Positions 25,346 to 33,728 of a DNA stretch of 38,091 bases are shown here, one piece after another. Location: positions 1-38,091 of the forward strand of contig JBJKQL010000147.1 in the NCBI GenBank assembly GCA_046705265.1. Direction: 5' to 3'. The number at the start of each line of letters is the position of its first letter. Positions within the stretch are counted from its first letter, which is position 1. The notes beneath the pieces were generated by a model, which had not been told where the DNA came from, made no database searches, and worked only from the letters and a program-made list of their open reading frames with translations. The DNA comes from JAJYTL01 sp046705265. Lineage in GTDB: Bacteria; Pseudomonadota; Alphaproteobacteria; Ferrovibrionales; Ferrovibrionaceae. The position numbers and the translations under genes were made by a program.

Positions 25346-26464
25346 CTATCGTGAACGGAAGGTGCGTTCGATGTCGATTGATGGCGGTGCCGTCAGTTCG
25401 ACTTGCGAAATTGGCACGGCCAGTTCGGCACCATAGCGGCGCACGATCTGACCTAATTCGATAAGCACGCGTTCCTGAATTGCGAGCGAATCCTGCCACA
25501 TCTGCGTCTTCGCAAAGCAATACACCATGATTTCGAGCGCGTGGTTGCCATAGCGCATGAAGTAGATCATTTCTTGTTGTTCGTGATCGATGTCAGGATG
25601 TGTGGCGACGTGGCGGCGGCACTCCTCAACGATTGCCTCGAGCTTGTCGAAATCGGCATAACGGATGGACAGCGTTTCGTTTATCCGGCGCGCCAGCATC
25701 CGTGGCGGCGTCTGCACCACGCTGGTATTGAAAATCTGATTTGGCACATAATAGGGCCGCGTGTCGAAGCCGCGCAGCGTGGTGGTCCGCCACCCGATAT
25801 GCTCGACCGTGCCAAAGACGTTCTCCGACGGGAGGACGATCCATTCGCCAACCTTGAATGGCTGGTCGAGATAGACGACAAGCGCTCCGAATAGGTTGGC
25901 GGTAACGCCCTGCGCTGCGAAGCCGATGGCGATGCCGGCGATGCCGCCGAAAGCAAGCAAGCTCGCGATCGAGAAGTTGAGGACACGCAAAATCATCAGC
26001 CCGGCGATCGCGACAATCACAATGCGCGCGATTTTGCTGAGCGCATCGAACAGCATAGGATCGGGCTCATGTCCGTGCCGGATGCGGAAATGGGCTGGAT
26101 AGCCTCGCTCCACGATCTTTGTGATGCGAAGCCCCGCCCACGCGATCATCAAGAGCACGTAAACTTGCAATCCGATCGACAGAATTTTCAGGAATCCGTT
26201 GAGGGCGAGAGGCGCGGCCAAGGACAGCGCGACGAAATAGAGTGTCAACCCCCAAAGGATGGCGACAACTGGCGTCTGGATCACGCCAAACAGGTCCGCG
26301 CGAAGCGGCTCCCGGCGTTGCTGCAACCAGCGGACAAGCCGCCCGGCAACCACGGCGATTATCACTGTGCCCGCGCCGCCAAGGAGAAGTGCCGAGCCGA
26401 TGCCCGTAATCACCGAGAGGTGTGTTTTGAAGAAGGACGCTGCCGTTATGATGATGGCCTGCAT
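25346..26464 (-). CDS. MscS-family mechanosensitive ion channel
   Basis: Predicted 372-residue inner-membrane channel that opens under membrane tension to relieve osmotic shock. Four or five hydrophobic segments precede the pore helix (IASLLAFGGIAGIAIGFAAQ, about 190-209), which carries the small-residue packing pattern of MscS TM3. GALVVYLDQPFKVGEWI and the VEHIGWRTTTLRGFDTRPYYVPNQ beta-domain region follow, then the C-terminal cytoplasmic alpha/beta domain. The start at 26464 is preceded by AAAGGATAC; the frame extends 17 codons upstream without a better site. There is no signal peptide or periplasmic domain of the MscK type. Confidence 0.93.
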   Translation of the reverse strand: MQAIIITAASFFKTHLSVITGIGSALLLGGAGTVIIAVVAGRLVRWLQQRREPLRADLFGVIQTPVVAILWGLTLYFVALSLAAPLALNGFLKILSIGLQVYVLLMIAWAGLRITKIVERGYPAHFRIRHGHEPDPMLFDALSKIARIVIVAIAGLMILRVLNFSIASLLAFGGIAGIAIGFAAQGVTANLFGALVVYLDQPFKVGEWIVLPSENVFGTVEHIGWRTTTLRGFDTRPYYVPNQIFNTSVVQTPPRMLARRINETLSIRYADFDKLEAIVEECRRHVATHPDIDHEQQEMIYFMRYGNHALEIMVYCFAKTQMWQDSLAIQERVLIELGQIVRRYGAELAVPISQVELTAPPSIDIERTFRSR

Positions 26465-26964
26465 GTATCCTTTCCCTTCTTCCTTATGGAGGTTCGCCGC
26501 GCCCTGACGCCGCAATCGGGGCGGGCTTCGGCCGGGCCCGCAGTGGGTGACCGTCTACAGTCGGCGAAGCGGATGCTGGTTGCGATCGCGCGGCCATTTC
26601 TTCTGCCACGGGCCTGGCCCGCCTTCTGACTTCTTTCCCGCCGTCAGCGCATTGGCGATCACTCAGGCCTCTCCGTCGGTATTCCAGCACTTACGCCCGA
26701 TACTCTTTGTATCAAGGTTGTGGCATGGTGCAAAATTGCAGGGTCTATTGATTGGCCCGCACAGCAATCCGGTTGCGGTCGCGGCTCGCGTCCGGATTGA
26801 TTTGCTTTTCTCTCAGAAATGATTGCAAGGTCTGCGTCGGCGTGGACCATCGGGTGCCATGCCGGGGCGGCCGAGTGCGGCCGTTCGACGTCTTGAAGGC
26901 GGGCCGCCATGGCGGCGTCCGTGACATGGCCGCCGAGCCCCGTTTTGGCAGTTGAGGAACCGAG
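26465..26964. other. Intergenic region upstream of mscS-like and DUF2125 genes
   Basis: About 500 bases between two divergent starts, holding no supported gene. A perfect 14-base palindrome GCCGCCATGGCGGC lies at 26903-26916, shortly before the DUF2125 gene. It could form a hairpin in the transcript, but no function is evident. Promoters for both genes should be here and were not resolved. Confidence 0.5.
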
Positions 26965-28059
26965 ATGCGTTATCACGTGCGTTATGCGCTTCTGATCGGC
27001 GCGCTGTTGGCCTTCATCGCTGGTTACGTCGTGTTTTGGTTCATCACGGCACAGACGGTGAAGGCCGACGTCGGCACCTGGATCGCGACCAAAAATGCGT
27101 CCGGTTATCGGGTTTCCACCGCCGGCTATCGCGTCAGCGGCTTTCCCTCGACCCTCATCCTCACCATCGATCAGATGAAGATCGCGAAGCCTGCCGCAGG
27201 CTGGGCATGGTCGGCGCCCAAGGTTTTAGTCTTTGTCCAGCCGTGGAATTTGCATCACATCATCGTTGATTTTGGCAAGGAACAACGCTTTGCCGTTGCC
27301 TTCGGTGCCGTGCGCCAGGGTTTCGCGCTTCATGCCGTGAATGCAAAGGCAAGTGCGCTGCTTGGCAAAAACTTCCATATCGCGGCGCTCGATTCGATCC
27401 TCGCGGGGGCGAAGATATCGATGAATGGCGGTGCCGTTCTCGATATCGGCGAGATGCAGGCCCATGCACGCACCAACAAGGGTCAAGATGCGGCCCAACC
27501 GGCCGGCAGCGTCGAGATCGCGGTATTCGCGAAGAACGTGACCTTGCCGGCCGGGATGGGTGGCTTGATGGGGCGCGGCGTGAAGAGCTTCGCGATCGAG
27601 GCCACGGCGCCGCCGCCGCTACCCTCCGGCCTCGACGCTCTCGGCACTTGGCGCCAAGACGGCGGCACCATCAAGATCGATCATTTCGATCTCGATTGGG
27701 GCGCGCTCACGATTGCTGGTTCAGGCACGGCCACGCTCGACAAGGAGATGCGTCCCGAGGCTGCCTTCACGACCACGGTCGGCGGTTATGACCAAGCGAT
27801 CGATGCGCTGGTCGCGGCGGGCGAATTGAAGGCGGTGAACGGCGTGCGCGCGAAGATCGTGCTCGGACTGTTGGCGAGGCGCGGCAAGAACGGCGAGCGG
27901 GAACTTGAGATCCCGCTTACCGCCGAGGACGGGCGGCTTTACGCCGGGCCGGTGGCCTTGGCTTCGCTACCCGCCCTCGCGCCGGCCGCGAATGTGCCGC
28001 CGGCGGTTTCGGTTTCGCCTTTGCCGACGCTCTCTTCGCCGAAGGCTGCTTCGCACTAG
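26965..28059 (+). CDS. DUF2125 family protein
   Basis: Predicted 364-residue envelope protein of the alphaproteobacterial DUF2125 family (PF09898), whose function is unknown. A single N-terminal membrane anchor (LLIGALLAFIAGYVVFWFI, residues 9-27) is followed by a periplasmic beta-rich body with the phrase GYRVSGFPSTLILTIDQM. The family often lies next to tyrA, as here. GAGG lies before the ATG. Its last 143 bases overlap the 3' end of the opposing prephenate dehydrogenase gene, where this protein has an Ala/Pro-rich tail. Confidence 0.85.
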   Translation: MRYHVRYALLIGALLAFIAGYVVFWFITAQTVKADVGTWIATKNASGYRVSTAGYRVSGFPSTLILTIDQMKIAKPAAGWAWSAPKVLVFVQPWNLHHIIVDFGKEQRFAVAFGAVRQGFALHAVNAKASALLGKNFHIAALDSILAGAKISMNGGAVLDIGEMQAHARTNKGQDAAQPAGSVEIAVFAKNVTLPAGMGGLMGRGVKSFAIEATAPPPLPSGLDALGTWRQDGGTIKIDHFDLDWGALTIAGSGTATLDKEMRPEAAFTTTVGGYDQAIDALVAAGELKAVNGVRAKIVLGLLARRGKNGERELEIPLTAEDGRLYAGPVALASLPALAPAANVPPAVSVSPLPTLSSPKAASH

Positions 28060-29041
28060 CGCACTTTTGGGCGGATGGCCCCTTCGATGGCTTGGCCGTC
28101 GCCGTCTTCGTTTCCGGTGAAGGCGTCCCGCCGCGGCCGAAATCCGCCGTCGCCACTTCCTGCCCGGCGTCGATGATGGCGCGGCGGATCGCCCGCGTGC
28201 GGGTGAAAAGATCGAACAGCGTTTGTCCTTCGCCCCACCGAATCGCGCGTTGCAAGGCGGTGAGATCCTCGACGAAGCGGCCAAGCATCTCCAACACCGC
28301 TTCGCGGTTGTTCAGGAACACGTCGCGCCACATCACCGGGTCGGAAGCCGCGATGCGAGTGAAGTCGCGAAAGCCGCCGGCGGAATACTTGATCACCTCC
28401 GTTTTGGTGACGGCGGCGAGGTCATCGGCGGTGGCGACTATGTTGTAGGCGATGAGATGCGGCACGTGGCTGGTGATGGCGAGCACCAGATCGTGATGCC
28501 GCGCCTCCATCACCTCGACCCGGGCGCCCATCGCCTGCCAAAAGCCCCTGAGCCGGCGCAAGGCATTTCCGTCGACGCCGGGTGGCGGCGTGAGGATGCA
28601 CCAGCGGTTGACGAAAAGTTCGGCGAAGCCGGCGGCAGGGCCGGAGTGTTCGGTGCCGGCGACCGGGTGGCCGGGAATGAAATGAACGCCATCCGGTACG
28701 TGAGGTCCGATGTCGCGAATCACTGCCTGCTTGACCGAGCCGACGTCGCTCAAGGTCGCGCCCGGCTTGAGGCCCGGCGCGATCCGCGCGGCGATCTCGC
28801 CGTAGGCGCCGACCGGGGCCGCAATGATGACAAGATCGGCCTCCTTCGCCGCCATCGCCGGATCGGCGAAAAGCTGATCGAGAAGGCCGAGCGCGGTGAT
28901 GCGCTTGCGCGCCGCAGTGGACGCGTCGGCCCCGACTATGGTTTGGGCGAGACCATTGTTCCGCGCCGCGCGCACGATCGAAGAGCCGATCAAACCGACG
29001 CCGATCACCGCGACCTTGCCGTAGATCGGCTTCGCGGTCAT
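27917..29041 (-). CDS. tyrA: Prephenate/arogenate dehydrogenase
   Basis: Predicted 374-residue cytoplasmic enzyme of tyrosine biosynthesis, oxidising prephenate (or arogenate) with NAD(P). The dinucleotide motif GVGLIGSS is at 14-21. VIIAAPVGAYGEI, SDVGSVKQAV, PGHPVAGTEHSGP and the ITSHVPHLIAYNI helix all match the TyrA/TyrC family. The catalytic core ends near residue 300. The last 75 residues are a Lys/Ala/Pro/Arg-rich low-complexity tail, encoded antisense to the end of the DUF2125 gene. The ATG overlaps the hisC stop codon as ATGA (29038-29041), so it is translationally coupled to hisC and is third in the operon after chorismate mutase. Confidence 0.93.
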   Translation of the reverse strand: MTAKPIYGKVAVIGVGLIGSSIVRAARNNGLAQTIVGADASTAARKRITALGLLDQLFADPAMAAKEADLVIIAAPVGAYGEIAARIAPGLKPGATLSDVGSVKQAVIRDIGPHVPDGVHFIPGHPVAGTEHSGPAAGFAELFVNRWCILTPPPGVDGNALRRLRGFWQAMGARVEVMEARHHDLVLAITSHVPHLIAYNIVATADDLAAVTKTEVIKYSAGGFRDFTRIAASDPVMWRDVFLNNREAVLEMLGRFVEDLTALQRAIRWGEGQTLFDLFTRTRAIRRAIIDAGQEVATADFGRGGTPSPETKTATAKPSKGPSAQKCASAKQPSAKRASAKAKPKPPAAHSRPARGRVAKPRPPARRKAARPRR

Positions 29042-30120
29042 CGCGGACCGTCCTTCAATGCCTCGACCAGGAGACGATTTTCCACCTCGGTGCCGACGGT
29101 GGCGCGCAGGCATTCGGGCAGGCCATAGGCGCCCATCGCGCGCAGGATCACGCCGCGCCGCTGCAAGGCCGCATCCGCCTTGCTTGCCGCGTCCGCTGAC
29201 GAAAAGCGGATCAAGATGAAATTGCCGGCGCTTGGCACCACCCTAAGTCCCAGCTTGTCCACTTCTTGCGTAAGCCAGGGCAGCCAGCGTGCGTTATGGC
29301 GCTGGGCAGCCTCGAGATGCGGGCGGTCGGACAGCGCAGCGACGGCGGCGGCGGCGGCGGCCGCATTGACGTTGAAGGCGCCGCGAATGCGATTCAACAC
29401 CGCGATCACCGCTTCTGGTCCATAGGCCCAACCGACACGAAGCGCCGCCAGTCCGTAGATCTTCGAAAAGGTCCTGGTCATCACGGTATTCTTGCCGGCA
29501 TCGACCAGGTCGATGCCGGGGCGGTAATCGTCGTTCACGACGTATTCCGCATAGGCCGCGTCGATCACGAGGAGAACCGTTTCCGGCAACGCCGCCCTGA
29601 GCCGCGCCACATCCTTGGCCGGCAGATAGGTCCCGGTCGGATTGTTCGGATTGGCAAGGAAAAGAATTCGTGTCCGCTCACTCACCCGCGCCAAGAGTTG
29701 GTCGATATCGGCGCGGAAATCGGTTTCCGGCGCGGCGATGGGCGTCGCGCCCTGGGCGCGGGCCGCGATCGGATACATGAGAAATCCGTGCGCGCTATAG
29801 AGCACTTCGTCTCCCTGTCCGGCATAGGCCTGTGCGAGAAGGCTGATCAGATCGTCGGAGCCGTTGCCGCAAACGATGCGCTCGGGATCGAGTCCATGAG
29901 CGGCGCCGATTGCGTGGCGGAGTTCGGTCGAACCGCCGTCGGGATAGCGGTGCAGCCGTTCGGCCACCGCCCGGTAGGCCGCGGCCGCCTTCGGGCTCGG
30001 GCCCAGCGGCGATTCGTTCGATGACAGCTTGATTACCCGGTTGACGCCGGCGATCTTGGATTCGCCACCTTTGTAGGGAATGATGTCGAGAATCCCGGCC
30101 TGCGGTTGGGGCGCGGTCAT
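29038..30120 (-). CDS. hisC: Histidinol-phosphate / aromatic aminotransferase
   Basis: Predicted 360-residue PLP-dependent fold-type I aminotransferase of the HisC group. KLSSNESPLGPSP marks the substrate-binding start. ANPNNPTGTYL is at about 156-166, and the PLP lysine is K220 in TFSKIYGLAALRVGW. Placed between chorismate mutase and tyrA, it most likely also transaminates phenylpyruvate and 4-hydroxyphenylpyruvate; dual His/aromatic use is known for such operon members. I used the ATG at 30120, which has AAGGA seven to eight bases upstream, in place of an in-frame start nine codons earlier. Confidence 0.92.
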   Translation of the reverse strand: MTAPQPQAGILDIIPYKGGESKIAGVNRVIKLSSNESPLGPSPKAAAAYRAVAERLHRYPDGGSTELRHAIGAAHGLDPERIVCGNGSDDLISLLAQAYAGQGDEVLYSAHGFLMYPIAARAQGATPIAAPETDFRADIDQLLARVSERTRILFLANPNNPTGTYLPAKDVARLRAALPETVLLVIDAAYAEYVVNDDYRPGIDLVDAGKNTVMTRTFSKIYGLAALRVGWAYGPEAVIAVLNRIRGAFNVNAAAAAAAVAALSDRPHLEAAQRHNARWLPWLTQEVDKLGLRVVPSAGNFILIRFSSADAASKADAALQRRGVILRAMGAYGLPECLRATVGTEVENRLLVEALKDGPR

Positions 30121-30162
30121 CGCGGGTTCCTTACGCTCGCTGCTCACGCTTGGCCCCGGCGC

Positions 30163-31035
30163 TCACGCGCCCGGCGTCTTGGCGACATTCAATGTCGGCG
30201 CGGCGGGCGCAATCGGGACCGGATAGGCGCCGATCGCCTTCGCCTGTTGGATTGCCCCGGCGGCTCGCTTCACCAGATTGACGAGCTTGGCGTCGCCTTT
30301 GGTGATGAAGCCCGCGACTTCCACGAGGTGCCATTCGCCAGCACTCGCCACATGCGTGCCCGCCAAGCCTGCCTCGCGCAGAAGGTCTTGCATGCGCATG
30401 CGGCTTATCGTGTCCGTCAGCGATAGTGCGATCAGGCTCATGTCTTCGCCCGAGGGCTCGGGCTCCATCATGGTGACGGCGAAGGCCGCGATGTTCTCAG
30501 GTGCCGACATGCCTTCGGCAAAAAAGGGCAGCTTGGTGACGACGCGGGGCAGCGGCGTGTCGCCGACCAGCTTCGGCCACCATGGGTCGGCTTCCTCTTC
30601 CTGCGGCAACGGCAGGACACCGATCAGGCCCGGTGTCTCCATCACCGCGCTCAGCACGTTTTGCGGCGAGCGATGCAGCGTGGTCGGGGTCGAGGAACCG
30701 AAATGACGCCGCGCCAAGTCCCAATAGCTGACCGAGCGTTCCGGCGCCAAGACGGCTACGCTGAAGGGTTGTTGCATGCGGCCGAACGCGCTCAAAAGCT
30801 CGCGCCAAACCCGCGCGATCACCGCTTTCGGCAGGCGGCCGCCGTGCTTGGCCAGCAGGCGGCGCAGGATTTGTGCCTCGCGTCCGGGGTAGAGTTTGCC
30901 GCTTCCCTGATTGTTTTTTACCGCGAAAATACGCTCGACCACTTTAGCTCGCTCCATCAAAAGCTCATGGATACGATCATCCAGCGCGTCGATCTCGCGG
31001 CGCAGGGCATCGAGGCCGTCTGGTCCAGCGATCAT
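30163..31035 (-). CDS. Chorismate mutase with degenerate prephenate dehydratase/ACT region
   Basis: Predicted 290-residue cytoplasmic protein. Residues 8-90 form an AroQ-type chorismate mutase (LRREIDALDDRIHELLMERAKVV, then REAQILRRLL) that turns chorismate into prephenate. Residues 95-270 keep the outline of a prephenate dehydratase plus ACT regulatory region: FSVAVLAPERSVSYWDLARRHFG, then IALSLTDTISRMRMQDLLREAGL. However, the dehydratase domain is short and I see no TRF catalytic motif, so it is probably inactive as a dehydratase and serves regulation or stability. It is the first gene of the chorismate mutase-hisC-tyrA operon and is divergent from metX. The start is the ATG at 31035; no good ribosome binding site precedes it. 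Confidence 0.85.
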   Translation of the reverse strand: MIAGPDGLDALRREIDALDDRIHELLMERAKVVERIFAVKNNQGSGKLYPGREAQILRRLLAKHGGRLPKAVIARVWRELLSAFGRMQQPFSVAVLAPERSVSYWDLARRHFGSSTPTTLHRSPQNVLSAVMETPGLIGVLPLPQEEEADPWWPKLVGDTPLPRVVTKLPFFAEGMSAPENIAAFAVTMMEPEPSGEDMSLIALSLTDTISRMRMQDLLREAGLAGTHVASAGEWHLVEVAGFITKGDAKLVNLVKRAAGAIQQAKAIGAYPVPIAPAAPTLNVAKTPGA

Positions 31036-31108
31036 AGGTAGGAAGTCCAGGTCACTATTGGCAAGGCCATATTACTAGTTCGGGCGTTGGCCGAAAGCAA
31101 AGAAAACG

Positions 31109-31137
31109 TTGACACGACCAAGCGCCGACCCTAGCAA
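31109..31137 (+). promoter_or_regulatory. Candidate sigma-70 promoter of metX
   Basis: TTGACA at 31109-31114 is a perfect -35 box. After 17 bases comes TAGCAA (31132-31137) as a weak -10 box, about 40 bases before the metX ATG. It is the best promoter match in the metX/chorismate mutase divergent gap. The -10 is poor, so the call is tentative. Confidence 0.4.
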
Positions 31138-31176
31138 TTTGCTTGCTTTTTGCGCCAGTTGGGATGACTCACCGCC

Positions 31177-32337
31177 ATGGGCGAATTGAAACAAGTGGCC
31201 ACCGGCGCGGTGGCCGGAAAATCCGTGACCCTCGGGACGCTTCGCCTCGATTGCGGCGAGACTCTCGGGCCGGTCACGGTCGCCTATGAAACCTACGGCA
31301 GGCTCGATTCCGAGCGCCGCAACGCTATTCTCGTCTGCCATGCCTTGACCGGAGACCAATACGTCGCCTCGACACATCCTATCACGGGGAAGCCCGGCTG
31401 GTGGTCGCTCATGGTCGGCCCCGGCAAGGTGATTGATACCAATCGCTTTTTCGTGATCTGTGCCAATGTGCTCGCGAGCTGCATGGGCACCACCGGACCG
31501 AAGGAGATCGATCCCCGCACAGGCCGCATCTATGGCCTCAGCTTTCCGGTGATCACCATCGGCGACATGGTGCGGGCGCAAGCAATGCTCTTGGATCACC
31601 TCGGCATTCCAGACCTCTTCTGTGTCCTCGGCGGCTCCATGGGCGGAATGCAGGTGCTGCAATGGGCGGCGAGCTATCCGAAACGCGTCTTCGCCGCGGT
31701 GCCAATCGCGACCGCGGCTCGCCATTCGGCGCAGAACATCGCTTTTCACGAGGTCGGCCGCCAGGCGATCATGGCCGATCCCGACTGGCGGCAAGGCAAC
31801 TACCTGGAGGAAGGTACGGTGCCGCGCGCCGGACTCGCGGTCGCGCGCATGGCCGCCCATATCACCTACCTGTCCGAGGCCGCGTTGCACCGCAAATTCG
31901 GGCGCTCGCTTCGTGGCGGTGACCACGTCACTTACCGTCTCGGCCCGCGATTGCCGGAGTTCGAGGTCGAAAGCTATCTCCACCATCAGGGATCGAGCTT
32001 CGTCGACCGCTTCGATGCGAATTCCTATCTTTATATCACGCGCGCGATGGACTATTTCGATCTTGCTGCCGAGCATGATGGCAAGCTCGCCAATGCCTTC
32101 ATCGACACGCCGACGCGCTTCTGCGTCGTGAGCTTTACCTCCGACTGGCTGTTCCCGACCTCGGAAAACCGTACCATCGTGCATGCATTAAACGCCGTTG
32201 CCGCCAACGTCAGCTTTGTCGAGATCGAGACCGACAAGGGCCACGATGCGTTCCTTCTCGACGAGCGCGAATTTTTCAACACCCTCTCGGGCTTCCTCAA
32301 CGGCGCAGCGGAGCACCGCGGGCTGAAGAGGCCGTAG
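31177..32337 (+). CDS. metX: Homoserine O-acetyltransferase
   Basis: Predicted 386-residue cytoplasmic alpha/beta-hydrolase-fold enzyme that acylates homoserine in methionine synthesis (acetyl in most; some MetX use succinyl). The catalytic triad is visible: S154 in GGSMGGMQVLQWA, D323 in TSDWLFP and H356 in DKGHDAFL. CHALTGDQY is the oxyanion-region motif. The length is typical. metW begins on the last base of the metX stop codon (TAGTG), the usual metXW arrangement of alphaproteobacteria. A weak ribosome binding site precedes the ATG. I looked for the SAM-II riboswitch often found before metX in this class and could not recognise it. Confidence 0.96.
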   Translation: MGELKQVATGAVAGKSVTLGTLRLDCGETLGPVTVAYETYGRLDSERRNAILVCHALTGDQYVASTHPITGKPGWWSLMVGPGKVIDTNRFFVICANVLASCMGTTGPKEIDPRTGRIYGLSFPVITIGDMVRAQAMLLDHLGIPDLFCVLGGSMGGMQVLQWAASYPKRVFAAVPIATAARHSAQNIAFHEVGRQAIMADPDWRQGNYLEEGTVPRAGLAVARMAAHITYLSEAALHRKFGRSLRGGDHVTYRLGPRLPEFEVESYLHHQGSSFVDRFDANSYLYITRAMDYFDLAAEHDGKLANAFIDTPTRFCVVSFTSDWLFPTSENRTIVHALNAVAANVSFVEIETDKGHDAFLLDEREFFNTLSGFLNGAAEHRGLKRP

Positions 32338-32996
32338 TGGCGGTGGACCGGCGAACGAACGGTGCAGCGCGTGCCGCCGATATCCGCGTCGATCTTCTCC
32401 TGGTTGCGGGACTGGTGACACCGGAAAGCCGTGTCCTAGACGTCGGCTGCGGCGACGGCGAGTTGCTCGAATATCTCGCCAAGCAGAAGAATGTCGATGC
32501 CCGCGGCATCGAGCTCAGCCAGGACGGCGTGAATGCTTGTGTCGCCCGCGGCCTCGCGGTGATTCAGGGCGATGCCGACACGGATCTTCACAACTATCCG
32601 ACCGGCGCCTTCGATTTCGTCATCTTGAGCCAGACGCTGCAAGCGACGCGCAACCCGCGCGAGGTGCTGCTCGAGCTTCTCCGCATTGGCCGGCACGCTA
32701 TCGTGTCCTTTCCCAACTTCGGCTATTGGAAGGTACGCTTGAGCTTGCTCTGGCACGGCCGCATGCCGCTCACCGCCGCGATCGACCAACCGTGGTATGT
32801 AACCCCGAACAGCCATTTCTGCACGATCGAGGATTTTATTTCGCTCTGCGATGATCTCGGCATCACGGTGGAGCGGCGCATTTCCGTTGACGGCTACGGA
32901 CAGAAAGGCGCGTTGGGATCGAGCGGGCTTTTCGCCAACCTCCTCGCCGAGCAGAGCGTCTTTCTGTTGCGCAAGAACGGCCAGCCGAAGGCCTAG
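32337..32996 (+). CDS. metW: Methionine biosynthesis protein MetW
   Basis: Predicted 219-residue SAM-methyltransferase-fold protein that accompanies MetX in methionine synthesis and is thought to support its activity. The SAM-binding motif is VLDVGCGDGELLEYL (about 33-47). ILSQTLQATRNP, SFPNFGYWKVRL and WHGRMPLT are characteristic of MetW. It starts with a GTG whose first base is the last base of the metX stop codon. Its end overlaps the end of the opposite-strand dehalogenase gene by four bases. Confidence 0.95.
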   Translation: MAVDRRTNGAARAADIRVDLLLVAGLVTPESRVLDVGCGDGELLEYLAKQKNVDARGIELSQDGVNACVARGLAVIQGDADTDLHNYPTGAFDFVILSQTLQATRNPREVLLELLRIGRHAIVSFPNFGYWKVRLSLLWHGRMPLTAAIDQPWYVTPNSHFCTIEDFISLCDDLGITVERRISVDGYGQKGALGSSGLFANLLAEQSVFLLRKNGQPKA

Positions 32997-33703
32997 CAGC
33001 CGAGCTGGTCGGCCAGTTCGATGAAGTTTTCGACCGCGTAATCGAAGCCGGTCTCGGGCATCGGACGTGCCCGCGCGGCGCCGTATTCAAGCGGCCGGTG
33101 CACGTAAGCGGTTGCGAAGCCTTGGGCCTTGGCCGCATCGAGGTCGGGTGGGTGCGCCGCCACCATCATGCATTGTGCAGGCGCGAGGCCGAGCAGTTCG
33201 GCGGCCTTGCGATAGACGATGGGATCAGGCTTGAAACTTCGTGCGAGTTCGGCGCCGAAGGCGAAGTCCCACGGCAGGCTGCCATGGCGCGCGATGCGGA
33301 TCTGGATCGCGACATCGCCGTTCGAGAGCGTCGACAAGATGAACCGCCGCTTCAATCTCGTCAGGCCGGCAACCGCATCCTGCCAGGGATCGAGCGCATG
33401 CCAGGCGCGATTGAGCCGCTCGACGGCCGCAGCATCGAGATCGCCAAGGCCGAAGCGGGGCAGAATTTCGATCAGATTTTCGCGGTGCAGGTCGTCGAGC
33501 TTGGCCCAGGGCCGGTGGCCGTCCCGCACCCGTGCCATCGCGGGCTGGTAGAGCTTGCGCCAGGCATCGGCAAGGCCGGGCCAGTCGGCCTCGCGCCCGA
33601 TCTCGCGGCCCAAGGCCTCAGCGGTGCGAATGACGCTTGCCCGCCAATCGACCACGGTGCCAAAGACGTCGAAGGTCAGGGCCTGAATGTCGTGGCTGGT
33701 CAT
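32993..33703 (-). CDS. HAD-superfamily haloacid dehalogenase type II-like protein
   Basis: Predicted 236-residue cytoplasmic hydrolase. The nucleophile is D12 in LTFDVFGTVVDWR. The second motif is STLSNGD, then the lysine in FKPDPIVY and the acidic motif in HPPDLDAAKAQGF. The FDVFGTVVDW start is typical of 2-haloacid dehalogenases of type II, but many such proteins have other substrates, so only the class is secure. GAGAGG lies five to six bases before the chosen ATG at 33703. It follows the methyltransferase gene after 25 bases on the same strand, so the two may be co-transcribed. Confidence 0.88.
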   Translation of the reverse strand: MTSHDIQALTFDVFGTVVDWRASVIRTAEALGREIGREADWPGLADAWRKLYQPAMARVRDGHRPWAKLDDLHRENLIEILPRFGLGDLDAAAVERLNRAWHALDPWQDAVAGLTRLKRRFILSTLSNGDVAIQIRIARHGSLPWDFAFGAELARSFKPDPIVYRKAAELLGLAPAQCMMVAAHPPDLDAAKAQGFATAYVHRPLEYGAARARPMPETGFDYAVENFIELADQLGC

Positions 33704-33728
33704 CACGCCTCTCTCACGTTTCGCGAGT

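Noticed and set aside
28223..29128. 301-codon plus-strand frame opposite tyrA
   Set aside because: Shadow frame of tyrA in GC-rich DNA; it has no domain and repeats the antisense of conserved TyrA motifs.
31036..31176. SAM-II riboswitch before metX
   Set aside because: Expected from the class, but I could not match the conserved pseudoknot segments; only a candidate promoter was kept.
31075..32184. 369-codon minus-strand frame opposite metX
   Set aside because: Antisense of metX, whose catalytic triad and family motifs are intact; the antisense frame has no recognisable domain.
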